From Planosporangium thailandense (GTDB lineage: Bacteria > Actinomycetota > Actinomycetes > Mycobacteriales > Micromonosporaceae): DNA of 64,000 nucleotides. Where the stretch lies: contig NZ_JAATVY010000012.1 in the NCBI RefSeq assembly GCF_011947195.1, positions 124,001-188,000 of the forward strand. The letters are read 5' to 3'. The stretch's first letter is position 1; each line of letters starts with the position of its first letter. The notes under the pieces were generated by a model. The model did no database searches. It saw only the letters and a list, made by a program, of their open reading frames with translations, and was not told the origin of the DNA. Below are positions 50,885 through 60,007 of this stretch, piece after piece. The translations under genes were made by a program, and so were the position numbers.

Positions 50885-52204
50885 CTACTCCCGATCCGCG
50901 ATCCATGATCCGTGGAATCCGGCCGGCACCCGCCGGGGCAGCCGTACCGACGCCACAACCGCCAACTCCACCGCGTCGAGCACCACCAGCGACGACCCGG
51001 CCGGGTCGCTGACGATACTGATCAGCCAACCCTCGTCCTCGGCGCGCGCCCCGTCCGCGGGTACGAACACCGCCTCGCCGACCTGCCGATCCGTGCCCAG
51101 GTCGCGCGTTCGGGCAGCACCGCGGAAAACCGCGTACTTGACGATCGCGTGCTCGCTCACCGCGTACAGATAGTCGCAAAGCCGACCGGTCCGGCCGTCG
51201 TGATGGGTCGGCAGCTCCACGTACCGGTCGTCGAGGACCTCCTCCTTGCGGGCCCCGGTCGCGGGGTCGAGCCGCCAGCGGTGCAGCCGCCCGGTGCTGG
51301 CGACGGCGGCGGACCGGGCCGGGTCGGGGTGCCCGGCGACCTGCTCCCAGACCGACGCGAATCCGGCCGGGTCGTACCGCACGGCGTCGAGGACGACCGA
51401 GCCGCCGGGATCGGAGTACGCGTTGCCGACGTGGAACACGTAGCAGGGCTCGACGTCGAACCATCGGACAGCGCCGGTTCCGTCGCGGGGCATCACGCCG
51501 ATCCGGGCGCCGTACCGGTCGTCCCACCGGTACGGGATGCCCTGCGGGAGGAGGGCCAGGTCGAACACCACTGGCAGGTCGAGCCACACGACATGCTGTG
51601 AGGTGATCGCGAAGTCGTGCATCATCGTCGGTCCGGCGACGGGGATCTCCCGGCTTTCGACCAGCTCCCCGGCTGCCGACAGGCGGTGGTACGTGAGGTA
51701 CGGCGGCAGCGCCGAGTACCCGAAGAAGTGCAGCTCCCCGCTGTCCGGGTCCTGCTTCGGATGGGCGGTCATGGCGGTCGTGAGCCGCTGGCCGAAGTCG
51801 CACGGCCCGACGGTGTCCAGCTCAGGCGTCAGCTCGTACGGCAGGCCAACCTCGACCAGCGCCAGGATCCGGTCGGCGTGGCGGATGACGTGGGTGTTGG
51901 CCGGTACGGCGGTGAGGTCGATCGTGAAGTCGGGCCGCAGGTACGGCGCGCCCGACAGGGCGCTGGTGCGGACCCAGCGGTTGCGGTACCACTCGGCGCG
52001 GCCGTCCCGCAGCCGTACCCCGTGGATCATGCCCGGGCCCAGGAACCAGTGTCCGGGGTCCTGACCGGGGAGCGGGTTGGGCCCGTTGCGGAAGTACCGG
52101 CCGGTCAGCTCGGCGGGGAGCGCGCCGGCGACGGGCAGGTCGACGGCGTCGATCTCGTCAGGGACCGGCGCCAGGTAACCGCGCAGATAGGCAGGTCCGG
52201 CCAC
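50885..52204 (-). CDS. Carotenoid cleavage oxygenase
   Basis: A 439-residue seven-bladed propeller enzyme. PDEIDAVDLPVAGALPAEL, then TGRYFRNGPNPLPGQ and WFLGPGMIHGVRLRDGRAEW, opens the family. The four Fe(II)-binding His lie in AHPKQDPDSGELHFF, MMHDFAITSQHVVWLD, YVFHVGNAY and the final GFHGSWI. It cleaves carotenoid or stilbenoid double bonds with O2. It follows a GNAT gene by 36 bases on the same strand. No carotenoid biosynthesis genes are in the window. Start GTG 52204. Confidence 0.93.
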   Translation of the reverse strand: MAGPAYLRGYLAPVPDEIDAVDLPVAGALPAELTGRYFRNGPNPLPGQDPGHWFLGPGMIHGVRLRDGRAEWYRNRWVRTSALSGAPYLRPDFTIDLTAVPANTHVIRHADRILALVEVGLPYELTPELDTVGPCDFGQRLTTAMTAHPKQDPDSGELHFFGYSALPPYLTYHRLSAAGELVESREIPVAGPTMMHDFAITSQHVVWLDLPVVFDLALLPQGIPYRWDDRYGARIGVMPRDGTGAVRWFDVEPCYVFHVGNAYSDPGGSVVLDAVRYDPAGFASVWEQVAGHPDPARSAAVASTGRLHRWRLDPATGARKEEVLDDRYVELPTHHDGRTGRLCDYLYAVSEHAIVKYAVFRGAARTRDLGTDRQVGEAVFVPADGARAEDEGWLISIVSDPAGSSLVVLDAVELAVVASVRLPRRVPAGFHGSWIADRE

Positions 52205-52240
52205 GAAATCGCGCTACCCGCCGAGAGTCGGGCCGAACCG

Positions 52241-52852
52241 CTACCGCGCCGCCGGTTCGCGCCACATCGGGTACAGGCTGGGCCCGTCCGGCAGGTCGAG
52301 GGTGAACGGCATCCGCCGGAAGCCGTGCCGGGCGTACAGGGCGGCGTTGCGCTCGCTGCTGGCCTCCAGGTACGCCGGGGTGCCGGCACTGTCGAGCACG
52401 GCGAGGTGGTGGCGCAGCAGCGCCGTGCCGACGCCGGTGCCCTGCCGGTCCGGGCGCACGCCGATCAACGGCAGGTACGCGTGGTCGCGGTGGTGCGGGT
52501 GATGGTCGGCCATGAGGCCGTCCAGTACGGAGAAGCGGCTGAAGTACTCCGGCCCGATCGCCTTCTCGACCGCCGCGTCGAGCGGGTCGCCGGAGGGCGC
52601 GTCGGCGCGCACGTCGATCGGCAGCCACAGGGCCGTACCTTCGTCGTCGCCGGCGACGTGCCCGAGGCCGGCGGCCAGGACGAGATCGACGAACGGCCGG
52701 AAGAAGCCCGGGTGCAGCCGGCGGCGGTCGGCTTCGGATTCGAAGATCCAGCCGCTGACCGGGTCGTCCATGAAGGCGGCGCCGAGCAGCGCGGCCAACT
52801 CCTCGGCATCGTCGCGGGTGGCGCGTCGGATGCTGATGCCGGGCAGGGTCAT
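52241..52852 (-). CDS. GNAT-family N-acetyltransferase
   Basis: 203 residues. ISIRRATRDDAEELAALLGA starts the fold, AYLPLIGVRPDRQGTGVGTA is the acetyl-CoA loop (R/Q-x-x-G-x-G), and AYLEASSERNAALYARHGFR the C-terminal strand. A His-rich loop (MADHHPHHRDHAYLP) precedes the CoA loop. ATG 52852 follows GGGAGA. It is 25 bases downstream of the permease gene and 36 bases upstream of the carotenoid oxygenase, hence probably co-transcribed. Confidence 0.9.
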   Translation of the reverse strand: MTLPGISIRRATRDDAEELAALLGAAFMDDPVSGWIFESEADRRRLHPGFFRPFVDLVLAAGLGHVAGDDEGTALWLPIDVRADAPSGDPLDAAVEKAIGPEYFSRFSVLDGLMADHHPHHRDHAYLPLIGVRPDRQGTGVGTALLRHHLAVLDSAGTPAYLEASSERNAALYARHGFRRMPFTLDLPDGPSLYPMWREPAAR

Positions 52853-52877
52853 GTAGTTGTCTCCCAACGAAAGGTGC

Positions 52878-54380
52878 TCAGGAAGCGGGGGCGGGCTCGA
52901 TTCCGAGGAGGCCGGCCAGCGCGCCGCCGGCCCAGGACTGCTGCGGACCGCCCACGCCGATGCCCCGGTAGACGGCGGGCCGGGCGGCTTTGATGACGAT
53001 GCCCCAGACCAGGCCGACGAGCGCCGCCACGCCCACGACGCCGGGCAGCGCGTACGTCAGTACCGATCCCTTGGCCGTGCCCAGCACCGAGTCGGCGTTG
53101 GCCACGGTGACCACGGTGATGGCCGTCAGGGAGACGGCCGCCAGGATCGGCGCGACGAGCCGCTGCCAGACGGTCTCGGGGGACGAGATCCGGCTGAAGT
53201 ACCCGACGACCGACAGTGACGTGCCGATCAGCAGGACCAGGACGCCCACGGCCGCGACGTACGACAGCCAGGTGAACAGTTCGGTGAGCGGATCGCGGTG
53301 GAGCGCCGTGAACAGCACGACCGTGACGAGGGCGAGCAGGGACTGGAGCAGCGAGCCGGCGGCCGGCGCGCCGGTGCGGCGCCCGACGTGCGCGGCGACC
53401 GGCGGCAGGACCCGCTCGTGGCCGAGCGCGAACGTGTACCGGGCGCTGACCATGTGGAACGACAGGAGCGCCGCGAACACGCTGGTGATGAGCAGCAGGT
53501 TGGCGATGTCGGCGACGATGCCGCCGAAATGCGCCGCCATCAGGCTGAACGGGATCCCGGACTGCGGGTCGCGGGCCCGCGCGACGACATCGCGGGGGCC
53601 GGTGGCGACGCTGAGCGCCCACGCCGAGATCAGGTACAGCACCGAGGTGACGGCGATCGCGGCGTACGTGGCGCGCGCGACGGTACGCCGGGGGTCTTTC
53701 ACCTCGCGGGAGTAGACGGCGCCGGATTCGAAGCCGACGAAGGCGGCGATGCCGAAGGCGAACACGCCACCGACCCCGTTGGCGAAGAGGTTGTGCGGCT
53801 TGAGGCCGTCGACGGCGATCGTGCCGCCGGCCGGGTGGCCGAACGCGCCGAGATCGAACAGCACGACCGCGACGACCTCGGCGGCGAGGAACGCGCCGAC
53901 GACCTTCGCGGACAGGTCGATGTTGAGTTGGCCGAGCAGCGCGACGGTGGCCCAGGCGGCGAGCGCCCAGCCCCACCAGGGCACGGTGGAGTGCCAATGC
54001 GCGCCGGCGAAGGCCGCCAGCGCGGCGCCGAACAGCCCGTAGAGGCCGATCTGGATGGCGTTGTAACTGACCAGGGCGACCGCTGACGCCGCGACCCCCC
54101 ACACCCTGCTGAGCCCCAGCGAGATGTACGCGTAGAAAGCGCCGGGGTTGTGGACGTAGCGGCTCATCGCCGCGTAGCCGACGGTGAATAGCGCGAGGGC
54201 GACACCCAGTACCGGAAACGACAACGGGGCGCCGATATTTCCGGTGACGGCGAAGGTTGCCACCACGCCACCGGCGAGAACGGTCATCGGCGCGGACGCC
54301 GAGACCAGTAGGAAGACGAGAGATATGGTGCCGATCCGGTTGTTTGTCAAGTGAGATGCCGCGGAGCTGCGTGCTTTCAT
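52878..54380 (-). CDS. APC-family amino acid/polyamine permease
   Basis: 500 residues with about twelve membrane helices. NRIGTISLVFLLVSASAPMT, GNIGAPLSFPVLGVALALF and ALSRYVHNPGAFYAYISLGL-like segments, then FAFGIAAFVGFESGAVYSRE (the conserved GFE in helix 6), are diagnostic of the APC superfamily. It imports amino acids or amines by cation symport. ATG 54380 follows GGAGAATC; 22 upstream in-frame codons are excluded. First gene of a minus-strand run. Confidence 0.92.
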   Translation of the reverse strand: MKARSSAASHLTNNRIGTISLVFLLVSASAPMTVLAGGVVATFAVTGNIGAPLSFPVLGVALALFTVGYAAMSRYVHNPGAFYAYISLGLSRVWGVAASAVALVSYNAIQIGLYGLFGAALAAFAGAHWHSTVPWWGWALAAWATVALLGQLNIDLSAKVVGAFLAAEVVAVVLFDLGAFGHPAGGTIAVDGLKPHNLFANGVGGVFAFGIAAFVGFESGAVYSREVKDPRRTVARATYAAIAVTSVLYLISAWALSVATGPRDVVARARDPQSGIPFSLMAAHFGGIVADIANLLLITSVFAALLSFHMVSARYTFALGHERVLPPVAAHVGRRTGAPAAGSLLQSLLALVTVVLFTALHRDPLTELFTWLSYVAAVGVLVLLIGTSLSVVGYFSRISSPETVWQRLVAPILAAVSLTAITVVTVANADSVLGTAKGSVLTYALPGVVGVAALVGLVWGIVIKAARPAVYRGIGVGGPQQSWAGGALAGLLGIEPAPAS

Positions 54381-54558
54381 CGACAGATTCTCCAGATCCT
54401 CAATGGGTCGGCATCGCACGATAGTGCCGGGGTGTAGCGGCCTCAATAGCCGTTAGTCGATATGACTCCGGTCACGTACGCGCTGCGCAATGATGCACGG
54501 CTCTTTCCCGGTCTTCGGCCGTCCGGCCTGTTCGGGCCGCATGTGTCCTGCTAACCTC

Positions 54559-54586
54559 CGCGCTCGGCCTATCTAGTCCGAGCGCG
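54559..54586. terminator. 9-bp hairpin in the divergent intergenic region
   Basis: cgcgctcgg pairs with ccgagcgcg around a 10-nt loop, in the 285-bp gap between the divergent permease and GPP34 genes. It may be a transcriptional block or 5' UTR structure. Nothing else is recognisable in the gap. Confidence 0.4.
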
Positions 54587-54665
54587 CTGGGACGTCGGCA
54601 GTCATCAATGTTAATGGCGCGTGAAGACAGCCGGAAGCCGTGCCGATATTTCGAGGACCCGACGT

Positions 54666-55313
54666 ATGCAGCCCCAAGCTGAACTCGCTGTAGCTGACAG
54701 TTTCTGGCTGCTCAACCACGACCTGAACCCGCGGCGGGCCAGCCTTCCCGGCCGAATGCTCGACGCCGCCCTGGCGGGCGCTGTATTGACCGAGGTGATG
54801 CTCGACGGGCAACTGTCGGTGCTCGACGAAAACACGACGATTATGGCCAGCCCCGAGCGTCGGCCGCCCAGAGATGACGTCGCCGCGCTGGTGATGAGCC
54901 ACATCGCGCGGGACCCGACCCCGCGAACCATCCGCCAGTGGATCGTCGACCTGGCCGGCGAGGTGACGAGGCCGGTCTGTGAGCGACTGGCCGGCGCCGG
55001 CCACGTCGACTGGAGTGGAAGCCGGCTCACCGGCCGGAGGTACGTGCCCCGGAGCGCGAACGTCGCCTCCGGCCCGGCCATCCTCCTGCGGTACCACATG
55101 AGGCATCCCGATCAGGTCCAGACCTGGAACGTTCTCGTCCTGGCCGGTCTCGTCGTGGTCACCGGGCTGGTCGACGTCGTCACCCGGGAGCATCAGCAGC
55201 TCGCGACCGACCAGCTCAAGGCGCTCGCCGGCCGCCTGCCGCCGGCGCTCCTCATGGTGCTGGCCGCCGTCGAGGCCGAGATGGCCGCCGCGCCGTTGCG
55301 CCCGAACCGGTGA
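54666..55313 (+). CDS. GPP34-family protein
   Basis: 215 residues similar to Golgi phosphoprotein 3: LAVADSFWLLNHDLNPRRAS, then LDAALAGAVLTEVMLDGQLS, PRTIRQWIVDLAGEV and ALLMVLAAVEAEMAAA. In eukaryotes GPP34 binds PI4P. Actinobacterial members are of unknown role and several often occur per genome. ATG 54666 is preferred to GTG 54621. It is convergent with the CHAT-like protease gene. Confidence 0.88.
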   Translation: MQPQAELAVADSFWLLNHDLNPRRASLPGRMLDAALAGAVLTEVMLDGQLSVLDENTTIMASPERRPPRDDVAALVMSHIARDPTPRTIRQWIVDLAGEVTRPVCERLAGAGHVDWSGSRLTGRRYVPRSANVASGPAILLRYHMRHPDQVQTWNVLVLAGLVVVTGLVDVVTREHQQLATDQLKALAGRLPPALLMVLAAVEAEMAAAPLRPNR

Positions 55314-55326
55314 CCCGCGACGGGAC

Positions 55327-55956
55327 CTACTGGAACGCCTGCTTCGCCCAGCGGCTCGGGCTGAGGGTCATGACCTTGTACGGGCAGTTTCGGTCGGTCA
55401 GCAGCGTGTACGCCTCCTGCGCCCGCTTCGCCGCGTCCTGAGCCTGTTCGGCGGGGGTGATGCCCTTGCCCTTGTTGCGCAGGAGCGCGCTGTAGAACGC
55501 CGAGCAGAAGACCGTGCTCTCGTACCACCCGACCTGCGTCGACGTGCCGATGTAGGTCACGTCGCCGTGCAGGCAGTCGCGGACCGCCTTCTGCCACGCG
55601 CCGGTGCCCGTCTTGCAGCCGTCGGCGAGGATGGCGCCGGTGGAGATGCCCCGGCCCCGCTCGGCGGCGGTCTCGCCCAGCTGTTCCAGCGAGATCTTGG
55701 TGCGCTCGTCGCTACTGCTGAAGGTGGGGGAGTCGGTGACGTAGTCGCCGTGCGCCATGACGTGCAGCACGTCGCAGGAGGCGGTGAACGCGGTGAGGAC
55801 GGTGTCCGGATCGCGGGAGCGTACGAAGTCGATGTCGACGACCGGCTCGCCGTAGTGAATGTTGATGTTGGCCAGCGTCGACTGGATGAAGGACATGGCG
55901 GCGTCGAAGTTGGCGTCCAGGCCGACGTCCAGCAGGCTGATCCGTCGTCTTCTCAC
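55327..55956 (-). CDS. Stand-alone CHAT/caspase-like protease
   Basis: 209 residues. DVLHVMAHGDYVTD supplies the catalytic-type His and GISTGAILADGCKTGTGAWQ the Cys of a caspase-fold (CHAT) peptidase. YIGTSTQVGWYESTVFCSAF and KGKGITPAEQAQDAAKRAQE match the family's C-terminal part. Unlike most CHAT proteins it has no TPR or other partner domain. GTG 55956 with GGAGACGCA upstream is chosen; the frame stays open to 56040. CHAT proteases act in gasdermin and type III-E CRISPR defence, but no such partner is seen here. Confidence 0.75.
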   Translation of the reverse strand: MRRRRISLLDVGLDANFDAAMSFIQSTLANINIHYGEPVVDIDFVRSRDPDTVLTAFTASCDVLHVMAHGDYVTDSPTFSSSDERTKISLEQLGETAAERGRGISTGAILADGCKTGTGAWQKAVRDCLHGDVTYIGTSTQVGWYESTVFCSAFYSALLRNKGKGITPAEQAQDAAKRAQEAYTLLTDRNCPYKVMTLSPSRWAKQAFQ

Positions 55957-56077
55957 TGCGTCTCCGTGGTACTGCGGGTCGAGGTGGCCCAATATGACCG
56001 ACCGGCGATGTGCTCGAAGAGTACGACCGGCCCCCGACAATCCCGGGCGCAGACTGTACGCGTCGGCCCGGAGTGGC

Positions 56078-56764
56078 TCAGCTCACTCGGTCGCGCTCGG
56101 TGGCCTCCACCATGGTGAATGGTGCGCTCAACACCCCGAGCGGAGTCTGCACCTGGTACCGGGTCCGCCCGCGCTTCGCGATCGTGCCGACCATGCCGCC
56201 GTACTTGCCGCCGCCGGTCAGGCGTACCCGGTCGCCGATGCGCAGCGCCGCCGGGACCGCGGCACGCCCCCGCAGCCGCGCCAGCTCGGCCACGTAGCTG
56301 GGGTGCATCGGCGCCGGGCGGCCCCGATAGGTCCATTCCAGCAGCGCCGCCGTGTCGAAGATCGGGGAGCAGTGCCGGCACGACTTGACCCGCGTCGGCC
56401 GGCGGTGTGCGGTGCTGCGGTGGCCGGCGGGGCACACGCCCACCCAGGCGCCCTCCAGCCGGGGCGCCTCCTCGGACACGCATCGCGTACCGGAGCAGCC
56501 GATGCGCAGCGCCGTCGCCCGCCACACCCGGTCGTGCCCGTGCCGGGTGCCGACGAGGGCGTGCGCGATCTCGTGCAGGACGGTGTCCCTGACCTGCTCC
56601 CGGTCGTACAGCCGGGTCAGCGGGCGGGACAGGCCGATCTCCCTGGTGTCCGGGCGGCACACCCCGGCGCGGGTCTTGGCCTCGTCGAACACCAGGCGCC
56701 AACCGCTCAGGCCGTGCTCGGCCATCAACCCGACCGCGAGCTCCCGCGCCTCGTCCAGCTCCAA
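56078..56764 (-). CDS. SprT-like zinc metalloprotease
   Basis: About 228 residues. LMAEHGLSGWRLVFDEAKTR is the SprT N-terminal pattern, and DTVLHEIAHALVGTRHGHDR has the HExxH site and third His. Next is a zinc-ribbon-like part (CVSEEAPRLEG, VKSCRHCSP). A KOW-like C-terminal module (RIGDRVRLTGGGKYGGMVGT) may bind nucleic acid. The start is unclear: TTG 56764 or ATG 56725. Upstream the frame runs into a tandem repeat. Eukaryotic SprT homologues (Spartan) digest DNA-protein cross-links. Confidence 0.82.
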   Translation of the reverse strand: MELDEARELAVGLMAEHGLSGWRLVFDEAKTRAGVCRPDTREIGLSRPLTRLYDREQVRDTVLHEIAHALVGTRHGHDRVWRATALRIGCSGTRCVSEEAPRLEGAWVGVCPAGHRSTAHRRPTRVKSCRHCSPIFDTAALLEWTYRGRPAPMHPSYVAELARLRGRAAVPAALRIGDRVRLTGGGKYGGMVGTIAKRGRTRYQVQTPLGVLSAPFTMVEATERDRVS

Positions 56765-56860
56765 CCCGAACCGCCTTCTCCACCGTCGCGTTCCGCGAGC
56801 CTTAACGAGCAGGTGGCGGTCGGGGCAGCGGCTCGGTCGGATTCGCCACAGGCGCGAGGC

Positions 56861-56950
56861 GCCGCCGTCTCCAGCGCGCCGCCGTCTCCAGCGCGTCGCC
56901 ACCAGCGCGTCGCCACCAGCGCGTCGCCGCCAGCGCGCCGTCTCCAGCGC
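56861..56950. repeat. Six degenerate tandem repeats of 14-17 bp
   Basis: Units alternate between ccgccgtctccagcgcg (two copies), tcgccaccagcgcg (two), tcgccgccagcgcg and ccgtctccagcgcg. All share ccagcgcg. The array lies directly upstream of the SprT-like gene, where its start should be, and could be part of the promoter or a rapidly changing N terminus. Confidence 0.75.
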
Positions 56951-57032
56951 GCCGCGGAGCCGGCGGCGGGCGACAATGGCAGCGGGGCGGTCGTCCGGAC
57001 GCTGAAGTGATCACACCGGGGGTGTGGGGATC

Positions 57033-57545
57033 ATGGACGACGAGCGGGTGGGAAACGAGCAACGGGCCCAGGTCGTCGGCCTGCTCGGTGCCGCCGTGGA
57101 GCAGGGCTATCTGACGCTCGACGAGTACGACGAGCGGACGGTCGCGGCGACGCAGGCGAAGACCCGGTCCGTACTGCAGGCCCAGGTCGCGGACCTGCCG
57201 GCGCAGTTCAGATGGGGTACGCGGGCGCCGGGGCAGCAGCCCGTCCCGGGCCGGGGGAGCGGCCACCCCGCCGACGACAACGCCGCGACCTGCGCGGTCG
57301 CGTCGCTCGTCCTCGGGGTGGTGTCGATACCGCTGTCCCTTTGTCTGGTCGGTTGGCTGTTCGGGCTCGGCGCGGTCGTGCTGAGCGTGCCCGGCGCCAG
57401 GTCAGCGGGTACGTGGAACAGGGCCGTCGTCGGCCGGGTGCTGGGCAGCATCGGCATTCTGCTGTCGGCGCTGCTCGTCGTGCTCGTCACGGCCGCCGGC
57501 TGGGCCGGCCATGGCGGGCCGCCGGGCGAGGGGCCATGGCGCTGA
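57033..57545 (+). CDS. DUF1707/DUF4190 membrane protein
   Basis: 170 residues. The N-terminal DUF1707 (SHOCT-like) domain reads RVGNEQRAQVVGLLGAAVEQ, then YLTLDEYDERTVAATQAKTR. It is followed by a Pro/Gly linker and two to three membrane helices of DUF4190 type (CAVASLVLGVVSIPLSLCLV, VVGRVLGSIGILLSALLVVL). Common in actinomycetes; the role is unknown. ATG 57033 is taken; GTG 57024 is possible. It is convergent with the S53 peptidase gene across a strong terminator. Confidence 0.88.
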   Translation: MDDERVGNEQRAQVVGLLGAAVEQGYLTLDEYDERTVAATQAKTRSVLQAQVADLPAQFRWGTRAPGQQPVPGRGSGHPADDNAATCAVASLVLGVVSIPLSLCLVGWLFGLGAVVLSVPGARSAGTWNRAVVGRVLGSIGILLSALLVVLVTAAGWAGHGGPPGEGPWR

Positions 57546-57571
57546 CCCGCGCAAGCCGACGCCGACCAACG

Positions 57572-57609
57572 CGGAAGCGGCGGCCGACAATCGTCGACCG
57601 CCGCTTCCG
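57572..57609. terminator. Bidirectional terminator between convergent genes
   Basis: cggaagcggcgg (57572-57583) pairs perfectly with 57598-57609 (12 bp), loop 14 nt, in the middle of the 91-bp gap between two convergent genes. It is placed to end transcription from both sides. Confidence 0.75.
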
Positions 57610-57636
57610 TTTCGGCGAAGACGCCGTGCTGCGTCC

Positions 57637-59652
57637 TTAGGGCAGGAGCCAGGACGTGAACAGCGGAGCGTTCGGCACGCCGAGGCCCGTGACGTTGTCG
57701 TAGCCCTTGGCCGTGTGGATCGACAGGCCGGGCCAGTCGAAGGTCCGGACGCTGGTGGTCAGGCCGTCAGTGGCATCGACCCCGTTGGCGTAGTCCACCC
57801 GGACGTCGGCCGCCGTCACGTGCTGGACGTCGGTGACCGCCTGGGTACGCGAGGTGAACTGGTACAGCCAGGGGTTGATGAATCCGTGCCGGGGGCGGTG
57901 GTTCTGCTTGGCCACCTGGTCGGCCACCGCCATCAGGCCGGCGAGCAGCGGCGACGACAGGCTCGTGCCGCCGATGCGGTACTCGTCGTAGTACACGCCG
58001 TCGGGGAACGTCTGGGTCTGCCCGACGAGGAAGCCGGTGTTCGGGTCACCGACCATCGAGATGTCGGGTACGACCCGGCCCCGGTTGTTGCCGGTCTGGC
58101 CCTGCCCGGCGAGGGCGTCCGGGACGACACCCTTCTGGTAGAACGGCTCCGCGAAGAGGTGGCTGGTGCCGCCGCCCGAACCGCTGGTGTACCCGCCGGG
58201 CGCCGCCGGGGTCCACGCGCCCTTGCTGAGCGTGCTCTTGCCGGTCTCCCAGCCGGTCTCGAACAGCCGCTTGCCGTTGGCGCCGATGGCCAGGCTCGTG
58301 CCGCCCACCGCGGTCACCCACGGGCTGGAGGCGGAGAAGTCCGGCTGCGGTGCCTCGCCCGGGAGCATGAAGGTGTTGTCGCCGTAGTCACCCGAGGAGA
58401 AGTAGACGCCGATACCCTGCAGGGCGCCCTGGATGGCGATCTGCTCGAACGCGTCGACCAGGTCGGCCGGGACGTCCTCGCCCAGGTCACCGTACGAGTT
58501 TGACACGATCTGCGCCTTGTTGTGGGCGATGACGTAGTTGAGGGCCTTGTCCAGTGAGGCGTCCTCGCAGTCGGAGCCGCCGACGTACAGGATCTTCGCG
58601 CCCGGCGCCATGGCGTGGACGGCCTCCACGTCGAGCGTCTCCTCGCCGTACCAGCCGGACGCGTCGCACAGCTCCTCGTCAGCCGCGTTCTCCGGGAACA
58701 CGTACTGGCTGAACTGGTTCTTCTGCAGCGGGTGGGTCGGGTCGTTGCGCTGGGCGTACTTCTGCGCGTCCTGGAGGATGGTCGGCGACGCGAACGCGTC
58801 GACGATCGCCACCGTCACCCCGGAGCCGTCGCCCTTGACCTGGTCCAGGCCGTACGCGGAGCGCAGTTGGGCCGGCTTGTAGCCACACGGCGCGTAGGGC
58901 AGCGTGGTCGGGAAGCCGCCCCCGTACTCCGGGTTGGTGGTGTAGGTCTTCTCGCCGAAGTAGGCGCTGCACGGCCGGGCGTTGCGGAAGCCGGGCGACG
59001 GCGGCGCGGTGCTCGGAGCGGCCGCGCTGGCGGCGGCGTTGCCGCGGGCGTTGCCGGCGCCTGCGCCGTCACCGGTGGTGTGCATGGGGCGGAAGAGGTT
59101 CTGCGCCTGGTCGACGCCGACGACCCCGGAGACCACCGACGAGATCGAGCCGGGGACGCTGAGGTCGTGGTCGGGGGCGCGCAGGGTGCTGCCCTGCACC
59201 CGGTACATGGCCAGGTTCACGCCGAACGCCTTCTCGACGTTGGCGACCGTGCCGCTCGCCTCGACGTACAGGTTGTTGGCGGGCACCTCGCCCACCTTGA
59301 AGCCGTTCGACTGCAGCCACGACCGGACGGCCGACACCGACGACGCCTGCGGGGCGAACCGCTGCCGGACCTTGTCGGGGGTCAGGTAGTCACCGTACGA
59401 GGCGCTCTTCGGGTCGGAGACCGCCCGCGCCGCGGCCTCGGCGCCGGCGCGGTCACGCATCTGCAGGTACACCCGGAACGACAGCTTCTTCGCCGTGTCG
59501 GCGTTGCCGGCGCGGTTCGCCGGCGTCGCCCACTTGGGGTGGGAGCCGGCAACCGGCGACCGGCTGTCGGCGAAGGCGGCCGGAGAACCGGCCAGAATGC
59601 CACTGCCGGCGAGCAGGAGCGTCGCCGCGATGGCGGGTAGGGGTCGTCGCAT
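57637..59652 (-). CDS. Secreted S53-family serine-carboxyl peptidase (sedolisin)
   Basis: 671 residues. The signal peptide is LPAIAATLLLAGSGILAGSP with cleavage near AFADS. A propeptide (Pro-kumamolisin domain, VYLQMRDRAGAEAAARAVSD, YGDYLTPDKVRQRFAP) reaches about residue 200. The catalytic domain has GEETLDVEAVHAMAP (Glu and Asp spaced x3), the oxyanion Asp region NSYGDLGEDVP and GGTSLSSPLLAGL (nucleophile Ser). The calcium site YDNVTGLGVPN is at the C terminus. It is probably an acid-acting exported endopeptidase or tripeptidyl peptidase. ATG 59652. Confidence 0.94.
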   Translation of the reverse strand: MRRPLPAIAATLLLAGSGILAGSPAAFADSRSPVAGSHPKWATPANRAGNADTAKKLSFRVYLQMRDRAGAEAAARAVSDPKSASYGDYLTPDKVRQRFAPQASSVSAVRSWLQSNGFKVGEVPANNLYVEASGTVANVEKAFGVNLAMYRVQGSTLRAPDHDLSVPGSISSVVSGVVGVDQAQNLFRPMHTTGDGAGAGNARGNAAASAAAPSTAPPSPGFRNARPCSAYFGEKTYTTNPEYGGGFPTTLPYAPCGYKPAQLRSAYGLDQVKGDGSGVTVAIVDAFASPTILQDAQKYAQRNDPTHPLQKNQFSQYVFPENAADEELCDASGWYGEETLDVEAVHAMAPGAKILYVGGSDCEDASLDKALNYVIAHNKAQIVSNSYGDLGEDVPADLVDAFEQIAIQGALQGIGVYFSSGDYGDNTFMLPGEAPQPDFSASSPWVTAVGGTSLAIGANGKRLFETGWETGKSTLSKGAWTPAAPGGYTSGSGGGTSHLFAEPFYQKGVVPDALAGQGQTGNNRGRVVPDISMVGDPNTGFLVGQTQTFPDGVYYDEYRIGGTSLSSPLLAGLMAVADQVAKQNHRPRHGFINPWLYQFTSRTQAVTDVQHVTAADVRVDYANGVDATDGLTTSVRTFDWPGLSIHTAKGYDNVTGLGVPNAPLFTSWLLP

Positions 59653-60007
59653 ATACAGACCTTTCGTGCGGGTACCGCGTCTGCGGTACATGCCGCTGGC
59701 GCACCGGACCGGGCCCGGGTATCTCCACGTCGGACGGCCGACCGGGAATGTGGACCAGTCAATGGGGCCAGCGACGACGACCCTAGATTGTCCGGCCGCT
59801 TACGGCACCTGCTTCGTATCGCTAACTTGTTGAATGAGCGGGTAAGAGAAAGGGTGGGTAGTGGACGGCTCCAGGGGACGCACGCGTTGCCCCGTGTCGT
59901 GCTGACCGGCCCGCCCTGACGCACCCGCATCGCAACCCGCCGATGCGTGAGCGGCAACCTGTCCTACATAGTCTGATTTGACGAATGAGGCAGAGGTAGA
60001 TGCTGCG
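59653..60007. other. Divergent promoter region
   Basis: The 355 bases between the sedolisin gene and the first TPR-GGDEF gene contain no credible ORF. Near 59970 cctacatagtctgatttgac resembles the cctaacct-type element in front of the second and third paralogues, with a TANNNT -10-like core. The rest shows nothing recognisable. Confidence 0.45.
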
